From: Xanthostigma xanthostigma
Taxonomy: Eukaryota; Arthropoda; Insecta; Raphidioptera; Raphidiidae
Direction of reading: 5' to 3'
Assembly: GCA_963575645.1 (NCBI GenBank)
Contig: OY754470.1
Span: 12,718,501 to 12,782,500 of the forward strand
Length of the DNA stretch: 64,000 nucleotides
Below the pieces are notes generated by a model, which was not told the origin of the DNA, searched no databases, and was given only the letters and a program-made list of their open reading frames with translations. The position numbers and the translations under genes are program-made. This document shows, piece after piece, positions 23,005 through 34,059 of this stretch. Position 1 is the first letter of the stretch. Each line of letters opens with the position of its first letter.

Positions 23005-23227
23005 GTGGAGCAACGGCAAAAATAAAGAAGCTAAAAGATCTTGAGAAGAGGGAGACTCAGGCGAGACTTTGCCCAACGTAATATCGTGTTTTCAGGTGAC
23101 CCGGTACCCGCGATGTATGTCGGTGACGACGGTTTCGTGCTATCGGGGAGAGAAAGTTAGGGAGTTTTTGGGGAAAATCAGCGCATGCGCAAAAGAGATA
23201 TATGCTAAAACGTTGTTTTTCGTACAA

Positions 23228-23485
23228 CAATGGCATATTTTTCATAACGGTTTATTATTATATTTATTTTTACAAGAAAATTTTGTACATTTTTTTTCTA
23301 AACTTTATAGTTTCTTAAATGTTATGAAAATAAAAAGTATTAGCTGTTATTTTGTACTGTAGACCCATCAGAAAGAAATTAATTAAGATTGCTTTGATCA
23401 GTTTCTACATGACGTGAAACATTATGTAGGGTACCATGCAAATGAATAGCAAATATCATAATACTTAATACTAGCTGTGACCCGC
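23228..23485. mobile_element. repeat ending in a Helitron-like terminus, copy 1
   Basis: A CATAACGG block, an AATAAAAAG..TAGCTGTT block, TGTAGAcc and AATAGCAAATA recur in the same order at 29585-29825. The right side, TACTAGCTGTGACCCGCGTC, is the complement of a Helitron-like GGGTCACAGCTAG end. Confidence 0.5.
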
Positions 23486-24245
23486 GTCACCTCACGCGAT
23501 AACAGAAATTTTATTTTCTTTAATATATTATAAAATGTCAATATTGTTAGAATGGCCCCTTCACTCAATTGGCTGATTTTTTTTTTGTTTATATGCTTTG
23601 CTAAAAATATCAATGGAAATATCGTAATGACAAAAGTGTAGTGTCGATATAAATTCGATTTTCGTTTGCCCACTAACAGCTATAATTATTTACTCCTAGC
23701 ATGACCAACTCATAATTTCAGGTTTTTACTTTTAATAATGAATTGAAAATCTAAATGGTACTTTCATCAGTTCTCAGATTTGAGCCTGGGAAATGCGGGC
23801 CTGTAATTGAGGAGACATGGAAGGTAAGTATCGTACAGTAAAACAGATTTTTAAATAATTTTCACGTATATTTGCTTATGTACAGTGGTAATTACAAAGA
23901 TTATTAATTTATTAATTAACGATACACATTATACACTCATTAATTTATACAATCGTATCTATACTTATGTTCTAATCATAACACACATTTGTTAACAAAT
24001 CGAATATTCCCTTGACTTACAAACATATATGACATCTATTAACAAGTTTATGTAAGATGGGTATAATTGCCCGGTACAGTACGGAACAATCGACGCTTTT
24101 TGAAGTAATGAACGTGCCTCAGAAGAAAAAAGCTTTCAAGTGCAAGGTCAATTTGCATGAATTGTTCCGTATTTTCGGATTTTTCTGAGTCATATTTTTT
24201 TTCTCCAACAATTAAATAGGAATTTGGAAGAAAAAAAATTATTAT

Positions 24246-24510
24246 AAAATAAAATAAGACACCTTGGTATTATGGTATGATGAAGTTAACGGGATACAAG
24301 GCTAAATTTTGAAACAATATTTATTTAATAGCACTTCATTTAATAGTCAACGTTTCAGCAAACAATTATTGCCTTCTTCAAGACTTTAAAAATGTCTATA
24401 CTTTTAATAAACATTTTTAAAGTCCTGAAGAAGGCAATAATTGTTTGCCGAAACGTTGACTATTAAATATTGTTTTAAAATTTAGCCTTGTATCCCGTTA
24501 ACTTCATCAT
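24246..24510. mobile_element. Penelope-like palindromic insertion F
   Basis: Arms start TGATGAAGTTAACGGGATAC and end with its complement. Both arms contain GAAGAAGGCAATAATTG followed by TTTGCYGAAACG. Bounded by the 15 bp direct repeat AAAAAAAATTATTAT (24231-24245 and 24511-24525). A left-only tail of about 28 bp is shared with the single-arm copy at 44150-44262. Confidence 0.8.
24422..24455 (+). ncRNA. hammerhead-ribozyme-like core
   Basis: CCTGAAGA, an unpaired A, a GGCAA/TTGCC stem, then GAAACG. The same box order as in A and E, with a different stem sequence, which suggests the stem is conserved by pairing. Activity unproven. Confidence 0.35.
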
Positions 24511-24704
24511 AAAAAAAATTATTATTCGACAGTAATGCCGCGATTCTGTTACAGAATTTCTGTAACCTGTGTTAGATTTGTACAGCACTGTTAAAATGTC
24601 TGTCTCACTTTAACTTGTGCAAATTTAATTTTTTTAGAAACTGACAAAACATTAACAGCGCTATACAAATCTGACAGATGTTACAGAATCACGCCATAAG
24701 GGGG

Positions 24705-24842
24705 CGTCCACAAATGCTGTGAGTTTTTGTTTCTTGCGGGAAAAAAAATTACGTGATATTTGTCGAAACCCCTACTCTCTCTCACGTGAGATTGTGATAA
24801 GTTCGATTCGACCCCCCCCCCTCTACACGCCTCACGTAATTT
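24705..24842. mobile_element. TIR-element fragment (AAGGGGGCGTCCACAAAT end)
   Basis: Left end AAGGGGGCGTCCACAAATGC and an inner CTCACGTAATTTGT. A related reverse copy at 54088-54197 ends CCTCACGTAACTAATGCCTC. Non-coding. Confidence 0.45.
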
Positions 24843-25196
24843 GTATCTATTGTAATAGATGATTTTTTTTGTTTGTCGTCATATTTCTACTTAGATGTAA
24901 AGCCCACTCACGCGTTATGATTTGAGTTGATATAATGAAATGTTGGAATTTTGTGAGCCATTTAGCCGCAGTTAATTTCTTCGAAATACTAAACTTCACA
25001 ATGTTGTCTCTAGTTTTTCCATCAATATTGACGTTACGATAACACTTAGTAAATTTATTGAAGATTTTTCCGATTAATTTTAGGAATTTAAAAGATGTGG
25101 GACAAGCATTTTTCGCAGTTTTCATTTTTTTTTAACAAAAAAGCTAATAATTTAAAAAAAACATTTTTTTTTCTATGGCTCACTATAGTTGGAGAA

Positions 25197-25587
25197 CTAT
25201 CAAACATTTTTGGGTAGGTATCCGAGACAGCGTGAAAATTTGTGTAATACTTCTTTTGTAATATCTGAACACACAATCGAAGGCCTGACTGAACAAGTTT
25301 AATTTCATGAAAATTTATTATCAAAAAAACTCCTTGAGGCAATTTGAAATTTTAATACCTTCAAATTTAGTATTAAATAAAATAAAAAAATAAATAAGCC
25401 AGATTATTTGTCGTGTCTAAATGTTTGCCAGGCGGTTACCAAAACTGTCTATTATACGTGAGGGCGGGTAAGACGCTGCGGGTAGGTTGAAGTGTGAGAA
25501 AGAGTTATTTGTGTTCAGACATTACAAAAGAAGTATTACACAAATTTTCACGCTGCTTCAAATACCTACCCAAAAATATTTGATAGC
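25197..25587. mobile_element. inverted-repeat element, ~76 bp arms
   Basis: TATCAAACATTTTTGGGTAG at 25199 and the run through AATTTGTGTAATACTTCTTT return inverted at 25510-25587. The interior is AT-rich; no coding recognised. Confidence 0.6.
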
Positions 25588-25762
25588 TTATGGACTACTA
25601 GCTTTCATTAGACATCCAACTCGATAGGGTTTAACTTTTTCATATCTTCACAACCTAGATTTTCACATAATTGAGTCATAGCCAGTTTTAATTGTGCCAA
25701 ATTTCAAGTCTTTAGCTTGTACCGTTTGGCTCTGGGACACACAGACAGATACCGGAGTAAAG

Positions 25763-26158
25763 TTAAGGCCGCTGCACACGAGGCTGGATTTGCGGCTAGA
25801 TTCTTTGCTAGATTTGACTACTAGTTTTCTAACTTCTTCTCGCTTCACACGAGGCGTATTTTCAAGCTTGGTTTGTAGGTAGGTTTGGTGCGCGCGCAGT
25901 GATAGAATGGTAACAAAAGTGTACGTTTATTGTCTCTGAACAGAACACAGTGTTTGTTTGTGGACATTTGTTCATGTCGTCCACGTGACAAGATACTGTT
26001 TCCTAATTGGTTCTTGCTCAGAGCAAGCAGAGGATCAAGCAAGAAAAATAGCTCCTGTTCTAATTTTAAAATTCATCTTGTGAGCCAGCAGGCAAGCCCG
26101 CAGTGACGTCATTTTCAGCCTTGTTTCTAGTCTCGTGTGCACTGTGCAGTGGCCTTTA
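25763..26158. mobile_element. CACACGAGGCT-type MITE, copy 2
   Basis: AAGGCCGCTGCACACGAGGC at the left and CTCGTGTGCA...GTGGCCTTT at the right. The interior includes GCTTCACACGAGGCGT, GTGCGCGCGCAGTGA and GTGACGTCAT. Compared with copy 4 the internal blocks lie in inverse order, so it is inserted in the other orientation. Confidence 0.65.
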
Positions 26159-26159
26159 T

Positions 26160-26684
26160 AAGCGTTTCGTTTTTTCTGTGTTGAAACGGAACACTAAAAA
26201 GATTGAGAACTACTTGTTTAGACTCTTGAGTAAATGCGGTGCGTCAATGCGGATGTACATAAATTTAGATAAAAAATTCCCACTTCTATAGAAATATATT
26301 TGTTTTTTATTAAAAGTTTTATATTTCTGTTTTCTTTGTGCTATTCTATAACTCCGTACAAAATGATATCCTCAGTTTTCTACCAGGTTTTCAAACTATG
26401 AAAATATCTCGTAGATTTGTTTTTCTGAGACGTATTACGTATTTCTTTAGTTTTTTAATCAAGAAAAATAATATGAAAAAAATCTAATGCCATCAAAAAC
26501 GTACAGTAAGCCCTCGTTAATGCGAACAAACAAGCGTTTTCGAATTCAACTAATATTTTTTGGAGTTTATCAAGAGTTAACTCTATGCATGTCGATAAGT
26601 GCCTGATTTTTAAATATGCCAAGGTTTTATTATGAATTATGTCGCAAACGAACCAAAATATTTTTATTGAAAAGAGAAAACTCG
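26160..26684. other. spacer with a possible pogo-type end
   Basis: ACAGTAAGCCCTCGTTAATG at 26503 resembles a pogo/mariner-type terminus but no partner end was found. Confidence 0.3.
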
Positions 26685-26690
26685 ATTAAA

Positions 26691-26957
26691 CCAGCTCCGG
26701 ATCTATGATTTTTTCGAACCGGGGCAGAAACTTAATGATGGCGCCCCCTCTCTCCAGCGTTGGAGATAATTTACTTAAAAAAACTCACAAATATATAATG
26801 GTTGGTATTTTTCGTGAACGTATAACCGCCAGAAAACAAGCAGATTGAATAAATCGGAAATAGGACAGATATGGGTGTGGTTTTCAACAATATTATAATA
26901 TGAAATTGAACCCCGGGGCGGGTGCCCCGGTTTGCCTTCCCCTAGATCTGGGGCTGG
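26691..26957. mobile_element. MITE with CCAGCTCCGGATCTA ends
   Basis: CCAGCTCCGGATCTATG and CTAGATCTGGGGCTGG are inverted with two differences. A 6 bp direct repeat ATTAAA flanks it (26685-26690, 26958-26963). Like the element at 10-229 it starts CCAG and has a 6 bp duplication. Confidence 0.7.
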
Positions 26958-27067
26958 ATTAAACTGTAAAAATTCAACTCATTATGTCGTCCGCACACGA
27001 AGTAACACGAAAGCAATTCAACGGCGATAGGGCGAAAGCCGGAACGGTCAGTTAGTTATTATAATAT

Positions 27068-27700
27068 TAAGATAAGATAAGATAAGATATTTATTTATTG
27101 CTGATCCAATAATTAAAATTGGTTACAAACGTCAATTAAAATGGATTGGTTTACAAATCATTTTTATACGGTGCAGTTCCGAGCAGGAATTTTTTTAGGC
27201 CGTTTTTTAGGGAATTTATATTTGTGCATTTCTTCAAATTTTGAGGCAGTTTTTCGTATAGTTTATTTCCTTTATATATAGGACATTTTTCATAAAAGGA
27301 TGTTCTATGTTTTATGGATAAATTATTGTGTCTTGTAATATAGTTTTTAACTTCATTTTTGTTGGTTACCAATAAATTCGAATCATAAAGAAACGTTATA
27401 AGTTCATACATGTAAACTCCCCAGAAAGTTAAGATATTTTTATTTTTAAAAATTGCTTTACAGCTTTCTCTAGGCTTCAGGTTGAAAATTAGCCTTATTA
27501 TTCTTTACTGGGCCATAAAAACTCTAGTACTGTTTGTGCTGTTTGCCCAAAAAATAATGCCGTATTTTACTGTGGACAATACTAAAGAATAATAAACGCT
27601 CAATAGAGTTTGTTGATCTACATTTCGTTTTAGATTTCTGATTTGGAAATGTATTGTCATCGGAACTACATACATAGCCAAAAAGCTCAATCGGAAACCC
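27068..27700 (-). pseudogene. LINE fragment: reverse transcriptase C-terminus and 3' tail
   Basis: The minus strand first encodes IRNLKRNVDQQTLLSVYYSL then VLSTVKYGIIFWANSTN (upstream part, about 27505-27660). After frame breaks it encodes NLSIKHRTSFYEKCPIYKGN then KLYEKLPQNLKKC (27151-27411). These match the segment Y.SLV.S...YGI..W and the final G..LY..LP..LK of CR1/jockey-type LINEs. The 3' UTR ends in a short ATCTT tandem array (27068-27090), as many such LINEs end in a microsatellite. Confidence 0.75.
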
Positions 27701-28195
27701 GGAAGCGGTTTAAATTTTACTTTAATATATTTGATTTCAGACCGACAGACATATAAAATGGCTTATTTCTGATTGAAATAAAATTATTTTTAAATTTTAT
27801 GGCTTTCTGTTTTTAACAACTAATAAAAGCTTGTTTTTAAGAATGTATTTGTCGCGTACTTATTTATTTTTATTTCCATTTTGTTCCAACATTCAATAAG
27901 CGCTAAACGGGGCATTGCTGTATACATGTACGCTCATATTATAATCAACAGAACAAACAAACGGTCCGCGGGTCGGGTGGCGAAGCCCTACATGCGTGTA
28001 TCAAGTGCACACCGAACTTTGATTTATGTGATGTGTTGTTTGAAAGCCTACACAGAAAATTACTTGTTCGGTAATTATTATTACTAGGTATTACACGCAC
28101 GCCGTTCTATCGGATAAACCACGGCCGGCTCGTTGCACAAATTATTAATAACTAGCTGTCCGGCCCAGCTTCGTACGAGCAGAGTTTAGTTTGGA
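27701..28195. other. spacer without recognised gene
   Basis: Nothing recognised except a possible Helitron-like end near 28155 (CTAGCTGTCCGGCCCAGC). Confidence 0.35.
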
Positions 28196-28199
28196 AATA

Positions 28200-28256
28200 G
28201 TTATTGGCCTAACTAGTAGTCTAAGTCATTCATGACTTAGCCTACTAGTTACGCCC
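28200..28256. repeat. palindrome next to MITE copy 2
   Basis: CTAGTAGTCTAAGTCAT pairs with ATGACTTAGCCTACTAG. Same arms as 2531-2594, with the central spacer almost lost. Confidence 0.6.
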
Positions 28257-28257
28257 A

Positions 28258-28668
28258 TAATTTTATTCAACAATTGCGCGTTATTCATGTTTTATTTATT
28301 GTTATTAATGAGATGTTGTAAATATCTATTTATTTCTTTATAAAAAAAACTGTCAATACTAACAGCACCAAACAGCACGATTCAATGTTTTGGTTTGAGG
28401 TTAGCCGGTTATGAATAAACTCCATGTCGAAAACATTCGGCCTCTCAATTTTAGCCTCAATGGGTAACAACGGAGTTGTTGTTACCTACTATTTCGTTAC
28501 GACTCAGAAAATATAGTTACGTTTATTTTCATTACTCCACAATGGCCGAGCTAGTAGGAATTTTCATTGAGTTATGACAAGTAATTGTCACCAGTCGGTA
28601 AATGGCTATTTAGGGTTCGGTTTTTAGGCATGATAAAACATGAATAACGCGCATGAGTTGAATAAACG
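28258..28668. mobile_element. MITE with ~35 bp imperfect inverted ends, copy 2 (reverse of copy 1)
   Basis: Matches 2124-2524 in reverse along its length, including a GTTGTTACCTACTATTTCG block and both inverted ends. Confidence 0.65.
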
Positions 28669-28692
28669 AAATTATAAACGATTCCGCGTGTT

Positions 28693-29215
28693 TTTATCCC
28701 CCGACAAAATATCCTATCAGCAAAACTGGTGTAGAATTACTGTATTACTATATCACTTTCTATACACGATCCCGTAATTTTTTTTTAATAACTCCTCCCA
28801 AACGCCCTCCCCATTTCCCTGCGCAAAAAACACCTTCGCATCGACATGACCCTGTAATTGTTTTTTAAAGAACTTCCCCCAAACACCTTCCTCTGTTTAC
28901 TGCGCAAAAAAAAAAACGCCATCGCATCGACACGACCCCGTAATAGTTTTTTAAAGAACTCCCTCCAAACAACTTCCCCTTTTCACTGCGCAAAAAGAAA
29001 ACATCATCGCATCGACACGATCCCGTAATTGTTTTTTTTTTTTAAATAATTCCCCCCAAACGCCTTTCCCTTTCCACTGCGCAAACAAAAACGCCATTGC
29101 ATACACACGACCCCGTAATTGTTTTTATGTCGGGGGATATTTTGCCCGTAGGATATTTAGTCAAGATGATATTTTGTCGGGGAATATTATATCGGAGGAT
29201 ATTTTGTCGGGGGAC
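28693..29215. mobile_element. TIR element filled with an 81-91 bp tandem repeat
   Basis: Inverted ends CCCCCGACAAAATATCC (28699) and GGATATTTTGTCGGGGG (29195) enclose four units marked by GCGCAAA at 28821, 28902, 28988 and 29079, with CGACCCCGTAATTGTTTTT and an AACTCCCCCCAAACGCC-like block. TGTCGGGGGATATTTTG motifs repeat near the right end. No coding. A one-unit fragment is at 30955-31062. Confidence 0.65.
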
Positions 29216-29584
29216 CAAGACGCGCATTACCCGTAAGATTACCTAGACGCGCTTAACATTTTCGCTCACTATTCATCCCCTTTTAATCTTAGCGTAATAA
29301 AATATAGCCTATATGCTTCTCGAGCAGTAGTAGGCCTTAAAACAAAAGAATTTTTCTAATCGGTTTAGCAGCTCCTAAGAATACTCGCGACAAACAAAAA
29401 AAATTTCTTCTTTAAAACATAATTACACTTATTTTCGTCCTTTCATATTATTGCTCAGCTCTGATAAGTCACATCGCGATATTATGTACCCCTGTAGCCT
29501 GAAATTTCAAGGAACTTGTTGATACTGGCTTTATTAAAATCGGTCCAGTAGAGATATATGCCCTAACCTCGTTTTTGATATAAT

Positions 29585-29825
29585 AATGGTATACTTTTCA
29601 TAACGGTTTTTTATTATATTTATTTTTACAAAAAATTTTTATATAAAAGTTTTTTCCTATTTTGGAAATAAAAAACCAGCTGTTCTTTTGTTCTGTAGAT
29701 CTGTTAGGTAGTGACAAACGTACTTTGGTTAATTTTGACAAGACGTGATAACATATTATACAGATAACCCTTCAAACTAATAGCAAATACCATAATATTT
29801 AATACTAGCCGTTATCCGTTACACT
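29585..29825. mobile_element. repeat ending in a Helitron-like terminus, copy 2
   Basis: Same order of blocks as 23228-23485, same strand. An inverse partial copy of its left flank is near 46080-46150. Confidence 0.45.
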
Positions 29826-30954
29826 TTTTTATAACCTTTTTTTATGTATTATAAGCACAATATTATCAATTTATTGTAACGTATTTAACACACAGCGCGA
29901 AGTTTTGAACCACAAGTGAACTGGTTTCCGCATTTTTTAAAACAGGACGTATACTAATCGACAGATTTTGTTCCTATAAACAGTTCGAAACAATAAAAAT
30001 AAATAAATAAACGATTCTTTAATGAAATCTAAAGTTGAATTGGGTTTTTGACAATCCGCCACTGTCAAGTACTGCAGTAAGTAGATTAATTACTTGCCAA
30101 CTTTTAAAGGGTTTCATTTGTTAGTCCGAAAGCTTTGAATGAAGCAACTGTTTAACATTTGAACTGCGACCAACTGTGATTATAACCTGCACAATAAGCA
30201 TGGGTCTTGTGTATCTGAACTAAAATATTTATTGTATTTGATTTTACCTTAAAATGTGAACTAAGCTCATTCGGGTGGCGCGAGATATTCAATATCTGTC
30301 ATTAGCCCTTAGCTAATATTTAAGAAAACTACAAAATGTAATAATTCGCTAAAAAACTAAAGAAACAGGAAGAAGTTCTAGGTTAGTTGTTAATAAGTTC
30401 AAAAATGTTGTGCATGTGTGAGCTACAAAAATATCTGTACTATCGTAAAGTAAAAATATCAAGTTGTTTTCTAAAAACTGTAATCAATATCTAAGACAAA
30501 CAATATGTTTTCGGTTTAAATTTTACATTTTATTCTGCAACATTTAATTATATAAAACTTTTTGAAAACATAATCCAATTATTTATCAACAAATAGCAAA
30601 CTGAAGTAAATACCATAAATTTTATACATTGACATCTACACATGCAATTTACATAAAATATGTTCAGAAAGAGTTTAATGCTATTTGAAGCTAGATTTCA
30701 GCAGCCAAAATCCGTACATTCTTTCAGGAAATGACAGTGCGATAAATAGTTCGACCTCTTGAACTAATTACTGGTATATAAACGAAAAATATCTACCGAA
30801 TTTTGTAAATTTTAGTCATGTAACAAGCCAATATGGGAAAAAGATTAGAGTACGATTACTCCATGTGCAAAATATCCACTGTAAATACACAATTATTATT
30901 TTATATAACATATAACGTTATAAGTGCGGAAAATTGATTTTTATAAATTAATTT
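29826..30954. other. AT-rich spacer
   Basis: Nothing recognised. Confidence 0.4.
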
Positions 30955-31062
30955 TTTTGCGCAGTGAGGGTAGGCGTTTGGGGGGAGTTCTTTAAAAAAC
31001 AATTACGGGGTCGTGTATACAAAGTGAGATAGTAATACAGTAATTCTACACTAATTGCTATA
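30955..31062 (-). repeat. single unit of the 81-91 bp tandem repeat
   Basis: Minus strand carries GACCCCGTAATTGTTTTTTA, the CCCCCCAAACGCCTACCC block and TGCGCAAAAA as in 28693-29215, plus the element's GTGTAGAATTACTGTATTAC flank. Confidence 0.6.
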
Positions 31063-31985
31063 ACGTGTATACATGTGATTTCTGTTTAGTTAGATTCAAA
31101 AAATGACAGTGAAAGACGAAAAGTAGTTCCATTTTTTTACGTGTTTTTGAGGAAATTTGTAAATAATCTGCAAGGTTTTTTTTGGAACGTCTAAATTTAG
31201 CGTTTTCTATGACTTAAAAGAAAAAAAGTCAAAATTTGGGCACATCGAGCTATCGTACTGTACCCTTGGAAAAATACCTGACTTATAAAAAAAAAAGTAT
31301 GCGAGAGACTTTTGCGTGTTAGAAGTGAAACTTCTTAGGTTTAAGCATTTGTTGACAATTTTATTATTTGAAGATTACGAAATGTTTATGTGAAATTTGT
31401 TACAGTGACTAGAGAAGACGTTACGCATACACACAGTACGCACTGCGCATGCGTGTAGAGTACGTATGTCGCTTTGACAGAGAGAGAAGAAACGACTCTC
31501 CCCTCTCAACTGTCGGTTGAAATCGGAGAAGGGGAAGCCTTTCACTTTTGGTCTAATCAGGCTAATTTGCCCTACCGCGCCTAAAGAAGTTTCACTTCCA
31601 AAAGGTCTGTAATACGGTACTCGGCGTGAAATTGATGTGTAAACATGCGAGCCTTTATTGGTTTCGTTTGGAAAAATTATGATACTGTGGGCACCTCGTG
31701 CGTCTAGTTAGAATTTAACTACCTACGCCTGACGGGCGAATTTTCATTTAACCGTGAGGCGAGAGCTAAGATATTTACACATCAGAAATATTGCCATATT
31801 CTCTTGAAGAAATGATAGACTGGACGCCTTGAAGTCTAGTCGATTTTTTTACAATCTTTAATGTGTTTGTAAGTTCAAAGACAAAGAGACTCGTAAAAAT
31901 TCATGAAATATTAAAAAAGTTTCTATTTATATTTTTTTATAATTTTGTCCATTATAAAGACATCCACGCAGAATAATTAATTCAA
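31063..31985. other. spacer with a foldback-like pair
   Basis: AGAAGTGAAACTTCTTAGG near 31321 and AAGAAGTTTCACTTCC near 31585 are inverted and may bound a 270 bp element; the interior is not recognised. Confidence 0.35.
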
Positions 31986-31988
31986 CTT

Positions 31989-32394
31989 TTAAGACTGCTG
32001 CACACGAGGCTAGAAACGCTGCTAGATTCCTTGCTAGATTTTACTACTAGTTTTCTAGCGCTGGTTTCCTTGATTGCTGTTATGTGCTCGCTTCACACGA
32101 GACGTCTTTTCAAGCTAGTTGTGTCTGGTGCGCGCGCAATGACAGTTCAAGTATAAACACAACCGTATCTGTTGGTTTGTGGGCATTTGTTTAAGTCGCA
32201 CACGTGACAACATACTCCTTCCTGATTTGCACATACCTAGCAGCGGACCTAGCAAGGAAAATAGCCCCTGTTTTAAAACCTCTCTAGTGATCTAGCAGGC
32301 GAGTCCGCAGTGACGTATTTCCAGCTCCGTACCCAGCCTACCAACCAGCAGAACTCCAAGCAGTGTTTCTAGTTTCGAGTGCAGCGGCCTTTAC
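31989..32394. mobile_element. CACACGAGGCT-type MITE, copy 3
   Basis: AAGACTGCTGCACACGAGGC and GAGTGCAGCGGCCTTTA ends, with GCTTCACACGAGACGT, GTGCGCGCGCAATGAC and CGCAGTGACGTATT inside. Same orientation as copy 2. Confidence 0.65.
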
Positions 32395-33837
32395 TGAGGC
32401 TATACAAGAATTAACTAGGTACCTTCCACAGTGCTAGACACGGTGTATAAATACATACATACATTAATAAACAAGTTCTATTTACAAAATTACAATACAG
32501 TATGAAAATCTTTTCACACTGCGATCACATTGTTTTATTATTTACATAATTTATTAGTTACTAGTTATGAATGTTCCTGGCAGTTTATATTATTTGCACC
32601 AGTTCAGTCTGTATCCTCTTCTCCAATTACCAACACAGAGCACAGAACGAATGTTTGTTTACTCCTAAAGGACGTTGACTATTTTACTAGGAAATTTGCT
32701 TCAAATGCTACCAAAGTATACATGAGTGGGAACCGGAAGATCTTCTCAATCATCTTGAACTTTTTCTATTGCACAGAAATAAGTGGTATGTAACGCTGTT
32801 AGATTAATCTATTAATCTATTCGCAATAATGTATTTGATACCATAGAAAATAAATTATTAAATTTTGAGATTACAATTAAATTTGTCGAATAATAAATTA
32901 AAAATTCTAGATATATTTACAAAAACACGAGGTTGATTTATAATTATTTTAATTTTAAAATTGCAATTTTTTGACATATCAAAAATGCAGTCCGCCATGA
33001 TGGTTTGAAGTGTGACATCAAACTTGTAGTAAACGCAAATATACCTGTTTAAACACACAACACACACGCGTGAGTAAGCACTAAATGAGTCTTATTCAAA
33101 CTATACCGAGCCTTGTTTGCATTTGATTGTATACTACAAGAATGACGTCACAGTAGGTAAACATGGTGGTTTGTGTTTATATATTTAAAATTTTGAGTGC
33201 TGTTTTATCTCACAAAACGGTTACATTTTAGCGAAATATAAATTCGTGTGGAGTAATACTACCATATCAATAAACATTAGAGTCAAACAGTCTATTAAAA
33301 GCAAAGCAGCTAAATCGTAAATCAACTTATGTTGATCCTACAAAAAAATGAGAAAAATGGATGTTCCCGTAATGCCATTCTCTGCCACTGTAACAACAAT
33401 AAAAGAATATTCTGTAAAATTATTCTGTTCCTGGTTGTTATGAAAGGTATAGATAAAAAATTTAATCTCCTTGTGATTCGACCGATTAGACCCCACATAA
33501 ACGTTCTAACTGCTGACATCATTCGTTTTTAATTGTAAGTATTAATAAGCCATTAGTTGAGCTTTAAAACATCAATATTGACGAAATAATATTTCTGTTC
33601 TCCCAGGATAAATCATTTTGGTGCAATAGAAAAAATTGTTATTTATGAGAAAATATTTTGATTCCCAGTTATATTTAATTTGGTCAGCATTTGTACTAAA
33701 ATCATACAATTGTTCAATAAAAACGACATAATTTTTTTTTAAACGAAATAATTATGTTAACGTTTTAAAATGAGTATCCACTAACCGATCTGTTTATCAC
33801 TCATATATTTTATTAATCCGAAAACTTTATCACCGTT
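32395..33837. other. goosecoid 3' flank / 3' UTR, no other gene seen
   Basis: AT-rich DNA between a MITE and the goosecoid stop codon. It must contain the end of the transcript. Short open frames here show no family resemblance. Confidence 0.4.
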
Positions 33838-34059
33838 TTACGCTACTTCTAAATCGGAAGAATCTTCCGCGTCGCTATATCGTTTATAAATCGCCATATC
33901 CGGAATTTCAAGACCAGATGAAGGACTACACGCTGATTCCGCTTTCCGAATGACACTGTGCGCCTGCGCCTGCTGTTGTTCGTCCGCCATTTTGCGCACT
34001 CTTTCTTGTTCCTCGCGCTTTTGTTTTCGCCATTTTGCACGTCGATTTTTGAACCATAC
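33838..34059 (-). CDS. gsc: 3' terminal exon of a goosecoid-type homeobox gene
   Basis: The exon encodes 73 residues and a stop. It opens with VWFKNRRAKWRKQKR, which is homeodomain residues 47-60: helix 3 with W48, F49, N51 and R53. Residue 50 is lysine, the bicoid/goosecoid/otx/pitx type. The following EEQERVRK and the acidic end SDAEDSSDLEVA fit arthropod Goosecoid better than Otx or Pitx, whose helix-3 flanks differ. Goosecoid is a nuclear transcription factor, usually a repressor, in head and foregut patterning (family knowledge). A splice acceptor (T-rich tract then CAG at 34060-34062) precedes the valine codon in phase 0, so the intron falls at homeodomain 46/47, a position common in paired-class genes. 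The start of the protein and homeodomain residues 1-46 must lie at higher coordinates; I did not find them. An AATAAA-type signal (minus strand, 33809-33814) follows the stop closely. Confidence 0.85.
   Translation of the reverse strand, partial: VWFKNRRAKWRKQKREEQERVRKMADEQQQAQAHSVIRKAESACSPSSGLEIPDMAIYKRYSDAEDSSDLEVA

Noticed and set aside
28693-29215. CRISPR-like array because of regular spacing
   Set aside because: The repeated units are contiguous 81-91 bp tandem copies without unique spacers, in a eukaryotic transposon context.
32530-33532. Short frames downstream of goosecoid as extra exons
   Set aside because: No family resemblance, and they lie beyond the stop codon of the exon on that strand or on the opposite strand.
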